From assembly GCA_023426435.1 (NCBI GenBank), contig JAFAAS010000095.1:1-5787 (forward strand): 5,787 nt of DNA, in the 5' to 3' direction. The notes under the pieces were generated by a model, which worked only from the letters and a program-made list of their open reading frames with translations, searched no databases and was not told the origin of the DNA. This DNA comes from Verrucomicrobiota bacterium (GTDB lineage Bacteria > Verrucomicrobiota > Verrucomicrobiia > Opitutales > Opitutaceae). This document shows positions 1 through 5,634 of this stretch, in pieces. The translations under genes and the position numbers were made by a program. The stretch's first letter is position 1. Every line of letters begins with the position of its first letter.

Positions 1-316
1 GTTCGAAGGCGGCGCGCGAAGGTGCGACGAGGATTTCGTCGGCGTCGAGGGGTAGCGTCCAATCGGCGTGGTGCTGTGCGAAGGCGAGGCGCGCGAGATG
101 ATTGCTGCGCGATTGTTGAAGGTTGGCGACGGAGTCGCCGTGGAAGAGCGTGAGCGGAAGACCTTCGTGGACGAGGGCGGCGAGGATTTCGCGGGTGCCG
201 TCGGTGCTATCGTGATCGAAGACGAGATGATGATCGACCCACGCGTGCGTATGACGGACGAACGCCTCGATGATATCGGCTTCGTTTTTCACGACGGAGA
301 CGGCGACGAGTTTCAT
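1..316 (-). CDS. Family-2-like glycosyltransferase, N-terminal part (runs off window)
   Basis: The minus strand reads an open 105-codon N-terminal fragment from ATG at 316 to the window edge, with no stop. It begins MKLVAVSVVKNEADIIEAFV, the typical opening of GT-A-fold glycosyltransferases of the Glyco_tranf_2_4 type, with VKNEADIIEAFVRH at residues 9-22. DSTDGT follows at 36-41 (nucleotide-sugar binding region) and LDADEI at 90-95, which supplies the DxD metal/sugar-nucleotide motif. Such enzymes transfer a sugar from a nucleotide sugar to an acceptor, often in surface polysaccharide or glycan synthesis; the donor and acceptor cannot be read here. The start lies only 15 nt beyond the stop of the upstream transporter gene on the same strand, so the two may share a transcript. 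No clear Shine-Dalgarno sequence precedes the ATG, but the protein homology begins right at it. The C-terminal half is outside the window. Confidence 0.85.
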   Translation of the reverse strand, partial: MKLVAVSVVKNEADIIEAFVRHTHAWVDHHLVFDHDSTDGTREILAALVHEGLPLTLFHGDSVANLQQSRSNHLARLAFAQHHADWTLPLDADEILVAPSRAAFE

Positions 317-331
317 GCGGGGTGCGTCGGA

Positions 332-2128
332 TTACAGCACGGTGCGGAGGAGGCCGGCGATGCCGATGGATAATGCGGCGAGGGAGTCGCCCGCGATGAG
401 CCCGCCGCCGACGAGGGAGGTGGTGCTCATGTCGGCGGGGAGCGCGGAGCCCTCGGCGGCGGCGGTTTGGGCGCGTTGGCGTTTTTCCTGCCACGTGCTG
501 AAGGCCGAACCGGCGGTGCCGCCGGCGCACCACCAGAGAACGGTGGGCAGTTCGACGAAGCCGCCGAAGGACGAGGCGTAGGGGCTGCTGAGGAAGAAGG
601 AATCGAGGCAGAAATCGAAGGCGAAGCCCTTGCGGCTGCGCGCGATCCAGGCGCGGTAGCGTGGCGAGCGTTTGATGAGTTTGCGGAGGATTTCGATGAC
701 GAGGCCGATGGCGACGCCGAGCCAGAGGGCTTTCATGATGTGCGGCTGCGACTGGGTGATGCCCTCGAGCGCGCCGACGATTTTGTAGGTCATGGCGGAT
801 TGCCATTGTTGCGCGCCCTCGAGATTCGGATTCGCGAACTGGTCTTCGCGCAGAATCGGATACGCGCTCATGAAGAGCTTCGCGAGGACGACGGCGAGGA
901 TGGCGCCCATGGCAATGCCGATGACCTGGTAGCGGAATTGGACGATGCGGTGGGTGCCGAGGCGCCAGCCGGTGGAGCGGTCCTGTTGCATGTCGCCGCC
1001 GACGCTGCAGGCGATCAGCAGGATCGTGGCGCACATGAGCCCGACGATCGGATCCTTGAGGCCGAGGGCGGCGAGGATGAAGACGGCGAGGACGAAGGCG
1101 CTGGAGATGGGATTCCAGTCGGAGATGCCGAGCGAGATGCCGTTGATGAGGACGAAGACGAAGGTGAGACCGATCGCGACGAGCAGGAAGAAGACGGGTT
1201 GTTGGAGAACGTGCGCGCCGACGAGGACGGTGCCGGCGCCCCAGAACGCGATCCAGAGGAGGAGCCGCGTGAAGTTCACGCGTTTCCAGTCGTTGGTTTG
1301 TTGCGGCGACGGGACGTGTTGCGTGAAGCGTTTGGCGGCTTCGGCGAGGATGAGAACGATGTCGACGATTGCGGCGCCGAGGATCGTGCCGAGCGCGATG
1401 ATGAAGCCGATCTTGCGGAACGGTTCGCCGGGTTGGAGCCATCCGGCGGCGATGAGGTTGGGCATTTGCCAGAGGCCGATGAGGGCGACGACGAGCGCGG
1501 GCAGGGCGATGCGCGCGCCGACGATGAGGCCGGCGCCGACGGTGGAAGCGGAGATGCCGATGGCGCCGAGCGAGGCGATCTTGAACGTGGCGAAGCCGAC
1601 GCTGTAGCCGGCGAGCATGCCGCCGCCGAGCTGGGCGATGGAGCGTTTGAGGAGTTGCGGATCGGTGAGCGCGCGCAGGATGTTGGCGACGGCGAAACCG
1701 GACGGGAATGTGAGCTGCATCCGATCGACGACGATGGGCGTGTAGAGCATGCCGACGCCGACGCCGAACATGCCGATGCAGGTGAAGTAGAGGATGAGTT
1801 GCCAGGCGGGCGGTTCGGGGAGGCCCATCCAGGTCATGGCTTGCGCGAGCACGCCCATCGCGCACATGGACGCGACGGAGGCGGCCATGGTTTGCATGTA
1901 GTTCGCGCCGTGTTTGCCCTCGGGCCCGTAGGGCAGCGTGACGACGCTGCCGAGAATGCCGGCGAGCACCTGGCCTCCGATGAAGAAGCCGATGGAGAAA
2001 TTCATGAAAGCGGACGAGATGCCGCCGAGCGGGCCGAGGATGAGAATCGCGACCGCGGACAACATCACGTGATAGGCGGGCGAGCCGATGCGCGGCAGCC
2101 AGCGGCGGAAGCCGGTGGGGGTGTTCAT
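332..2128 (-). CDS. OPT-superfamily oligopeptide/metal-chelate transporter
   Basis: This 598-residue polytopic inner-membrane protein is built almost entirely of hydrophobic segments separated by short loops. Signature pieces of the OPT superfamily are visible: LTFPSGFAVANILRAL at about 139-154 corresponds to the FPEGxAxAEVL-type segment of bacterial members. SDWNPIS lies at 336-342, SVGGDMQQDRSTGWRLG at 375-391 matches the family GDxxQDxKTGxxxG block, and a C-terminal GGGLIAGDSL at 574-583 matches the GLIAGExL segment. The length fits bacterial OPT proteins. Family members are secondary transporters of small peptides or metal chelates, driven by ion gradients; the substrate cannot be told from the sequence. 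A basic, cytoplasm-like loop with KRFTQHVPSPQQTNDWKR lies at about 266-283, and residues 485-500 are Arg/Lys-rich. Start chosen: the ATG at 2128 opens a short hydrophilic head followed by the first membrane segment; no strong Shine-Dalgarno sequence is seen. The gene is divergent from the riboflavin genes and followed closely by the glycosyltransferase gene. Confidence 0.9.
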   Translation of the reverse strand: MNTPTGFRRWLPRIGSPAYHVMLSAVAILILGPLGGISSAFMNFSIGFFIGGQVLAGILGSVVTLPYGPEGKHGANYMQTMAASVASMCAMGVLAQAMTWMGLPEPPAWQLILYFTCIGMFGVGVGMLYTPIVVDRMQLTFPSGFAVANILRALTDPQLLKRSIAQLGGGMLAGYSVGFATFKIASLGAIGISASTVGAGLIVGARIALPALVVALIGLWQMPNLIAAGWLQPGEPFRKIGFIIALGTILGAAIVDIVLILAEAAKRFTQHVPSPQQTNDWKRVNFTRLLLWIAFWGAGTVLVGAHVLQQPVFFLLVAIGLTFVFVLINGISLGISDWNPISSAFVLAVFILAALGLKDPIVGLMCATILLIACSVGGDMQQDRSTGWRLGTHRIVQFRYQVIGIAMGAILAVVLAKLFMSAYPILREDQFANPNLEGAQQWQSAMTYKIVGALEGITQSQPHIMKALWLGVAIGLVIEILRKLIKRSPRYRAWIARSRKGFAFDFCLDSFFLSSPYASSFGGFVELPTVLWWCAGGTAGSAFSTWQEKRQRAQTAAAEGSALPADMSTTSLVGGGLIAGDSLAALSIGIAGLLRTVL

Positions 2129-2267
2129 GGCGTTGTGGTGGGCGAGAGCGTGGAGAGCAGGGGGAGTGGAACGAGTTTAAAGGTGTGGGAGGCAGCGAGG
2201 AAGAAGGGGCGGTGGAGATGGAATAAGAACGAAGATCCTTCGCGGGCGCGCGGCATGACGGGATGGA

Positions 2268-2298
2268 AGGTGGAAACGGACGTCCTCGTCGGGTTGCA
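2268..2298 (-). repeat. Degenerate REP-like palindrome, inverted copy
   Basis: Read on the plus strand, these 31 nt align without gaps to the reverse complement of the copy at 5604-5634, with 24 of 31 matches by my count. The outer AGGTGGA (2268-2274) and the core GACGTCC at 2279-2285 followed by CGTCGGG at 2287-2293 are kept. The hairpin is weakened: GACG (2279-2282) still pairs with CGTC (2287-2290) around a 4-nt loop, with interrupted pairs outside it. It lies 14 nt from the intact copy at 2313-2343 in opposite orientation, so AGGTGGA at 2268-2274 and TCCACCT at 2337-2343 form exact outer ends of one 76-nt unit. Confidence 0.6.
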
Positions 2299-2312
2299 GG
2301 GGAGTGAAGCGT

Positions 2313-2343
2313 TCGAGCCCGGCGGGGACGCCGGGCTCCACCT
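2313..2343 (+). repeat. REP-like palindromic repeat, intact copy 1
   Basis: A perfect 10-bp inverted repeat, GAGCCCGGCG (2315-2324) and CGCCGGGCTC (2329-2338), encloses the loop GGGA. It is followed by CACCT. The same 31-nt unit recurs at 5604-5634 with only two differences, which restore pairing to each other. On the complementary strand the hairpin is preceded by GTGG, the kind of tetranucleotide found at the foot of REP elements. There is no T-run, so a classic intrinsic terminator is unlikely. It lies in the divergent intergenic region between the transporter and the riboflavin operon. Confidence 0.75.
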
Positions 2344-2381
2344 GTTGACAGGGAAGGGGTGGGTGGTGAGTTTCGCGGGGC

Positions 2382-3488
2382 ATGTCTTCCGCTTCTACGC
2401 ATCCTTCCTTCGATTCAGTGGAGTCGGCGATCGGGGATATCGCGGCGGGAAAATTGATCATCGTGACGGATGACGAGGATCGCGAAAACGAAGGCGATCT
2501 GATCATGGCGGCGCAGAAGGCGACGCCCGAGACGGTGAACATGATGATCCGTTATTGCAGCGGGATCGTGTGCGTGCCGACGGTGGATCCGCAGCTGAGG
2601 CGGTTGGGGCTGGGGCCGATGGTGCAGCAGAATCGCGAGGTGCAGCGGACGGATTTCACGGTGACGGTGGATGCGGCGGAAGGGATCACGACGGGGATCA
2701 GTGCGCACGATCGCACGCAGACGATTCGGATTCTGGCGGATCCGCAGTCACGGCCGGAGCAGTTGGTGCAGCCGGGGCATGTGTTTCCGTTGCGGGCGAA
2801 ATCGGGCGGCGTGTTGGAGCGGGCGGGTCACACGGAAGCGGCGGTGGATTTGGCGCAACTGGCGGGGCTTTCGCCGAGCGGGGTGTTGTGCGAATTGGTG
2901 AACGACGACGGCTCGGTGCAGCGGCTGCCGCAGCTGGAAGAGTTCAAGCGGCGGTTTGGGCTGAAGATGATTTCGATCGCGCAGTTGATCGAGTATCGGG
3001 CGAAGCGGGACAATTTGATCGAGCTGGTGTGCACGCGGCCGTTTCCGTCGGAATTTGGCGAATTCGTCCTGCATGTGTTTCGCAGCAAGCTGGACAATCG
3101 TCATCATCTGGCGCTGGCGATGGGCTCGCTCGGGCCGGAGCCGACGCTGGTGCGGGTGCACAGCGAGAACTTGTTGGGCGACGTCTTTCGTATGAGAGGA
3201 CTTGATACGCATGCGTCGCTGACCGGATCGCTCGAGGCGGTGGCGCGGGCGGGGCGGGGCGTGGTGCTTTACATGGAGCACGCGAATGGCGGGGCGGAGT
3301 TGATCCGGCGGCTGTCGGCGAAGCCGGGTGAGGCGCCGCCGCCGATGAGTTTTCGCGATTACGGGATTGGGGCGCAGATCCTGGCGGCGTTGGGGTTGCG
3401 GAAGATTCGGTTGCTGTCTAAGAGTGCGCGGCGCGTGGTGGGGTTGGATGGGTATGGGTTGGAGATTGTGGAGCAGGTGGGGCTTTAA
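2382..3488 (+). CDS. ribB: 3,4-dihydroxy-2-butanone 4-phosphate synthase fused to a degenerate RibA-like domain (RibBA/RibBX type)
   Basis: The N-terminal domain (about 8-205) is a complete RibB, which converts ribulose 5-phosphate to 3,4-dihydroxy-2-butanone 4-phosphate and formate for riboflavin synthesis in the cytoplasm. Its signature DDEDRENEGD lies at 30-39, YCSGIVCVP at 58-66, TDFTVTVDA at 90-98 and GGVLERAGHTEAAVDLA at 142-158, all catalytic or binding segments. The C-terminal domain (about 210-368) is recognisably GTP cyclohydrolase II-like (VHSENLLGDVF at 259-269, RDYGIGAQIL at 325-334, LDGYGLEI at 355-362). However, the three zinc-ligand cysteines of RibA are replaced by Asn263, Leu274 and Thr276, and the QEGRGIGL segment is absent through a deletion of roughly 30 residues after GRGVVLYM. 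I infer that this half has no cyclohydrolase activity and may be structural or regulatory, as proposed for RibBX proteins. Start chosen: ATG 2382 gives a normal N-terminus; the Shine-Dalgarno sequence is weak. No FMN riboswitch is recognisable upstream. Confidence 0.95.
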   Translation: MSSASTHPSFDSVESAIGDIAAGKLIIVTDDEDRENEGDLIMAAQKATPETVNMMIRYCSGIVCVPTVDPQLRRLGLGPMVQQNREVQRTDFTVTVDAAEGITTGISAHDRTQTIRILADPQSRPEQLVQPGHVFPLRAKSGGVLERAGHTEAAVDLAQLAGLSPSGVLCELVNDDGSVQRLPQLEEFKRRFGLKMISIAQLIEYRAKRDNLIELVCTRPFPSEFGEFVLHVFRSKLDNRHHLALAMGSLGPEPTLVRVHSENLLGDVFRMRGLDTHASLTGSLEAVARAGRGVVLYMEHANGGAELIRRLSAKPGEAPPPMSFRDYGIGAQILAALGLRKIRLLSKSARRVVGLDGYGLEIVEQVGL

Positions 3489-3489
3489 A

Positions 3490-3528
3490 GCTCCAAGGAC
3501 CAAGATCCAAGCTCCAGGGAAGATCCAA
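3490..3528 (+). repeat. Imperfect heptamer repeat array (GMTCCAA-type)
   Basis: Just after the ribB stop codon the sequence runs as near-tandem heptamers: GCTCCAA (3490-3496), GGACCAA (3497-3503), GATCCAA (3504-3510) and GCTCCAG (3511-3517). A 4-nt spacer GGAA and another GATCCAA (3522-3528) follow. Similar runs of GCTCCAA/GATCCAA are, from memory, scattered in intergenic DNA of several GC-rich bacteria including Verrucomicrobiota; this cannot be checked here. No coding function is suggested. Confidence 0.6.
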
Positions 3529-3537
3529 TTTTCAAAA

Positions 3538-3563
3538 CAGCCCTGCGCTTACGTGTAGGGCTG
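3538..3563 (+). other. Intercistronic RNA hairpin between ribB and ribH
   Basis: CAGCCCTGCGC (3538-3548) and GTGTAGGGCTG (3553-3563) form an 11-bp stem around the loop TTAC. The outer seven pairs are Watson-Crick; of the inner four, two are G-U wobbles that hold only in the plus-strand transcript. On the minus strand these two would be A-C mismatches. It is not followed by a T-run in the direction of transcription, so it is unlikely to be a simple terminator. It could protect or pause the ribB-ribH mRNA, or be part of a dispersed repeat. Confidence 0.5.
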
Positions 3564-3625
3564 CAATGGGCGGGGGAGAGATTTGGGTTGCGGATTCTTG
3601 GGTTGGGTTTGTCGATAGCGGGTTC

Positions 3626-4099
3626 ATGAGTCTGGCTGCGCCAAGCGAGAAGGTCGTCAACGGTTCCGCGTTTCGCGTGGGGATCGTGGCGGCGCGTTTC
3701 AATGAGGAGCTCGTGGATGCGTTGCTCGGTCGCGTGGTGGAAGGGCTGCGGGCGGCCGGGGTGAAGGAGAAGAAGATCGAAGTCGTGCGCGTGCCGGGAT
3801 CGCATGAAGTGCCGTGGGCGGCGGGCGAGCTGGCGCGGAGTGGGAAACGCGATGTGGTGATTGGGTTGGGGGTTTTGATCGGCGGCGATACGTCGCATCA
3901 CGAGATGGTGGGGCAGAGCGTGTCGCAGGCGTTGCAGAGCGTGGCACTCGCGACGCGGGTGCCGGTCATCAACGGCGTGATTGTGGCGAATACGCGGAAG
4001 CAGGCGGAGGAGCGTTGTCGCGGGCGGATCGACCGCGGGGCGGAGTTCGCGGCGGCGGCGTTGGAGATGGCGGCGTTGAAGAAGGAGATTTCTCGATGA
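3626..4099 (+). CDS. ribH: 6,7-dimethyl-8-ribityllumazine synthase
   Basis: RibH condenses 3,4-dihydroxy-2-butanone 4-phosphate (the product of the RibB encoded just upstream) with 5-amino-6-ribitylaminouracil to give lumazine, the penultimate step of riboflavin synthesis; family members assemble into pentamers or 60-mer capsids. The 157-residue length is normal. Visible family elements are IVAARFN (20-26) with the substrate-stacking aromatic, VPGSHEVP (56-63), and GVLIGGDTSHHEMV (82-95), where His91 aligns with the catalytic histidine. PVINGVIVANTRKQAEER follows at 113-130, with Arg130 and Arg134 in the phosphate-binding positions. Oddities: the usual IRG is IGG here (Gly86), and the usual PGAFE-type segment is PGSHE. 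Start chosen: ATG 3626 gives the expected N-terminus. An in-frame ATG at 3566 would add 20 residues of low-complexity Gly/Trp-rich sequence lying against the upstream hairpin, so it is less likely. The stop overlaps the nusB start. Confidence 0.93.
   Translation: MSLAAPSEKVVNGSAFRVGIVAARFNEELVDALLGRVVEGLRAAGVKEKKIEVVRVPGSHEVPWAAGELARSGKRDVVIGLGVLIGGDTSHHEMVGQSVSQALQSVALATRVPVINGVIVANTRKQAEERCRGRIDRGAEFAAAALEMAALKKEISR
4081..4087 (+). promoter_or_regulatory. Ribosome binding site of nusB
   Basis: GAAGGAG lies 8 nt before the nusB ATG at 4096, inside the last codons of ribH. It is the clearest Shine-Dalgarno sequence in the window and supports both the nusB start and translational coupling through the ATGA overlap. 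Confidence 0.75.
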
Positions 4100-4539
4100 G
4101 CAAAGCCCAGTTTGCGCAAAGGCGCGACGGACGTGTCGCAGCGTTGCAGTATCTTTTCGCGTGGAGCATGAACGCGCCGAAGAATCTCGCGGAGGACCTG
4201 CGGGTGTTTTTCGAGAACATGGAGCAGCCGCGCGATCATTATGCGTTTGGCGAGGAGTTGATCCATGGCGTGATCGAGCACGTGGCGGACATCGATGCGC
4301 GGATCAAGGGGCTCGCGCACAACTGGGAGTTCGAACGGATCGCGAAGATCGATCTGGCGATTTTGCGGCTGGCGATGTTCGAGATGATTTATCGCAAGGA
4401 CATCCCGCCGGTGGTGTCGATCAACGAGGCGATCGATTTGTCGAAGCAGTTTTCGAATGCGGATGCCAAGCGGTTCATCAATGGGATTCTCGATCGGTTG
4501 AAGGGGCAGATCGGGCGGGACGCGCGGAAGGCGGAGTGA
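4096..4539 (+). CDS. nusB: Transcription antitermination factor NusB
   Basis: NusB binds boxA RNA together with NusE (ribosomal protein S10) and keeps RNA polymerase processive through rRNA operons. The 147-residue all-helical protein has the family's usual length. Conserved segments are RRDGRVAALQYLFAW at 9-23 (the arginine-rich RNA-binding first helix), IAKIDLAILRLAMFEM at 82-97, and PPVVSINEAIDLSKQFS at 104-120 continuing to RFINGILDRL at 126-135; the INEAIDLSK block and FxNGxLD are diagnostic. The ATG overlaps the TGA of ribH (ATGA) and has a good Shine-Dalgarno sequence, so translation is likely coupled to ribH. A ribH-nusB neighbourhood is common in bacteria and fits a shared transcript. 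No unusual residues noticed. Confidence 0.95.
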   Translation: MSKAQFAQRRDGRVAALQYLFAWSMNAPKNLAEDLRVFFENMEQPRDHYAFGEELIHGVIEHVADIDARIKGLAHNWEFERIAKIDLAILRLAMFEMIYRKDIPPVVSINEAIDLSKQFSNADAKRFINGILDRLKGQIGRDARKAE

Positions 4540-4545
4540 AGGTGG

Positions 4546-4612
4546 TCCGCGAAAAACGCGAACGGACGCGAAAGCGGATTTGTGATTCGCGAGGTTTCGC
4601 GTAGTTCGCGGG
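4546..4612 (+). repeat. Symmetric imperfect palindrome with six CGCGAA/TTCGCG blocks
   Basis: Three CGCGAA blocks (4548-4553, 4557-4562, 4567-4572) are mirrored by three TTCGCG blocks (4586-4591, 4596-4601, 4605-4610), all sharing the exact centre 4579. Pairing position i with 9158-i gives three helices: 4546-4553 with 4605-4612 (the outermost pair is a U-G wobble), 4556-4562 with 4596-4602, and 4567-4572 with 4586-4591. They are separated by internal loops of 2+2 and 4+4 nt and capped by a 13-nt loop. It fills most of the nusB-ftsY gap and its right arm ends 10 nt before the ftsY ATG. There is no T-run, so intrinsic termination is not indicated. It may be a dispersed intergenic repeat; copies elsewhere cannot be seen. 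Confidence 0.7.
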
Positions 4613-4622
4613 AATCAATCCG

Positions 4623-5558
4623 ATGTTTGGGCTTTTCAAAAAGTTTAAGGACGGGCTGTCGAAGACGGTCTCGGCGATTGCGCAGAAGACGCGCGGGTTG
4701 TTTGGCGGGCGGAAGATCGATGCGGCGTCGCTCGATGAATTGGAGGAGGCGCTCTACACGGCGGACTTTGGGGTGGAGACGACGACGGAGATTTTGGAGG
4801 AAATCAAAAAGGCTTACGGGAAGGACAAGGAGCTGCAGGGCAGGCAGGCGGCGGAGATTGGGGCGTCGGTGTTGAAGCGGGTGTTGGCGGGGAGCGAGGG
4901 GAAGTTGGAGACGAGTGAATTGCGCGGTGAGGGCGCTGCGCCTCCGATCGTGATCGCGATGATTGGGGTGAATGGGTCGGGGAAGACGACGACCTCGGCG
5001 AAGCTCGCGTGGCGGTTGAAGGAGGACGGGAGGACGGTGATGCTGGCGGCGTGCGACACGTTTCGCGCGGCGGCGGTGGAGCAGTTGAAAACGTGGGGGA
5101 CGAAGCTGGATTTGGAGATCGTGGCGAGTCACACGGGCGCGGATGCGGCGGCGGTGGCGTTCGATGCGTGGCAGGCGGCGAAGTCGCGCGGGAAAGATTA
5201 TCTGATCGTGGACACGGCGGGGCGGCTGCACACGAAGAGCAATTTGATGGAGGAGCTGGCGAAGATCCGGCGCGTGTTGCAGAAGAACGATCCGACGGCG
5301 CCGCAGCATCGCTGGCTGGTGGTGGATGGATCGCTGGGCAGCAACTCGATCGAGCAGGCGAAAGTGTTTCACCAGAGTTTCGGACTGACGGGGCTCGTGG
5401 TGACGAAGCTCGATGGGACGAGTCGCGGCGGAGCGATTGTGGGGATTTACCGGCAGTTGAAGATTCCGATTTATTTCCTCGGGCTGGGCGAACAGGCGGA
5501 GGATTTGCAGCCGTTTAGCGCGGAGAATTATGCGCGGGCGGTGTTTGGGTTGGAGTGA
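4623..5558 (+). CDS. ftsY: Signal recognition particle receptor FtsY
   Basis: FtsY is the membrane-associated GTPase that docks SRP-bound ribosomes at the translocon by pairing with Ffh. The 311-residue protein is a compact NG-domain form without the long acidic A domain of E. coli. The amphipathic, basic N-terminus MFGLFKKFKDGLSKT fits the lipid-binding helix, and the four-helix N domain runs to about 90. GTPase motifs in order are GVNGSGKTTTSAKLA (G1, 115-129), CDTFRAAAVEQL (144-155), DTAGRLHTKSNLMEEL (197-212), TKLDGTSRGG (G4 region, 261-270) and GLGEQAEDLQPF (287-298). One deviation: the segment usually reading DATTGQNA is DGSLGSNS at 235-242. Start chosen: ATG 4623 gives the expected N-terminus, although no Shine-Dalgarno sequence is evident and the palindrome at 4546-4612 lies immediately upstream. 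Probably transcribed with ribH-nusB. Confidence 0.96.
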   Translation: MFGLFKKFKDGLSKTVSAIAQKTRGLFGGRKIDAASLDELEEALYTADFGVETTTEILEEIKKAYGKDKELQGRQAAEIGASVLKRVLAGSEGKLETSELRGEGAAPPIVIAMIGVNGSGKTTTSAKLAWRLKEDGRTVMLAACDTFRAAAVEQLKTWGTKLDLEIVASHTGADAAAVAFDAWQAAKSRGKDYLIVDTAGRLHTKSNLMEELAKIRRVLQKNDPTAPQHRWLVVDGSLGSNSIEQAKVFHQSFGLTGLVVTKLDGTSRGGAIVGIYRQLKIPIYFLGLGEQAEDLQPFSAENYARAVFGLE

Positions 5559-5586
5559 GGGGCGGGCGGCTCCTTGGGTGTGGTGC

Positions 5587-5600
5587 GTGTATCGTGTATC
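5587..5600 (+). repeat. Two tandem GTGTATC heptamers
   Basis: GTGTATC occurs twice in direct succession (5587-5593 and 5594-5600) just after ftsY and before the REP-like copy 2. It is short and could be chance, but heptameric repetition also occurs after ribB in this window. Confidence 0.35.
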
Positions 5601-5603
5601 CAA

Positions 5604-5634
5604 TCGAGCCCGACGGGGACGTCGGGCTCCACCT
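5604..5634 (+). repeat. REP-like palindromic repeat, intact copy 2
   Basis: GAGCCCGACG (5606-5615) and CGTCGGGCTC (5620-5629) form a perfect 10-bp hairpin around GGGA, followed by CACCT. Compared with 2313-2343, only two of 31 nt differ: A5613 for G2322 and T5622 for C2331, which are partners in the stem, so an A-T pair replaces a G-C pair. It lies 45 nt after the ftsY stop. Without a T-run it is not a typical intrinsic terminator, though REP elements at gene ends may stabilise mRNA. Similarity to copy 1 stops exactly where the insertion sequence seems to begin. Confidence 0.75.

Noticed and set aside
2345..2373. Perfect TTGACA box upstream of ribB as a promoter -35
   Set aside because: At 16-18 nt downstream the candidate -10 hexamers (around GAGTTT) do not resemble TATAAT, so one matching hexamer is not enough to call a promoter.
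2129..2381. FMN riboswitch upstream of the riboflavin genes
   Set aside because: The GC hairpin superficially resembles riboswitch stems, but the conserved FMN aptamer segments are absent and the hairpin is a repeat also found after ftsY.
207..2402. Minus-strand open frame of 731 codons overlapping the transporter in another frame
   Set aside because: The translation is Arg/His/Pro-rich low-complexity sequence without hydrophobic segments or motifs; the frame at 332-2128 has the real transporter.
467..2473. Long plus-strand open frame of 668 codons antisense to the transporter gene
   Set aside because: The translation is an Asp/Glu/Gly/Arg-rich composition artefact of high-GC third positions, with no recognisable domain, and the opposite frame is a clear OPT transporter.
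3566..3625. N-terminal extension of RibH from an upstream ATG
   Set aside because: The 20 extra residues are Gly/Trp-rich and unlike any RibH N-terminus; the ATG at 3626 gives the normal family length.
4389..5603. Minus-strand open frame of 404 codons antisense to ftsY
   Set aside because: It is Arg/Leu/His-rich without motifs and lies across the unmistakable FtsY GTPase gene and the end of nusB.
5606..5629. Intrinsic terminator after ftsY
   Set aside because: The hairpin is strong but followed by CACCTAGAGC rather than a T-run, and the same unit occurs upstream of ribB, so it is treated as a dispersed repeat.
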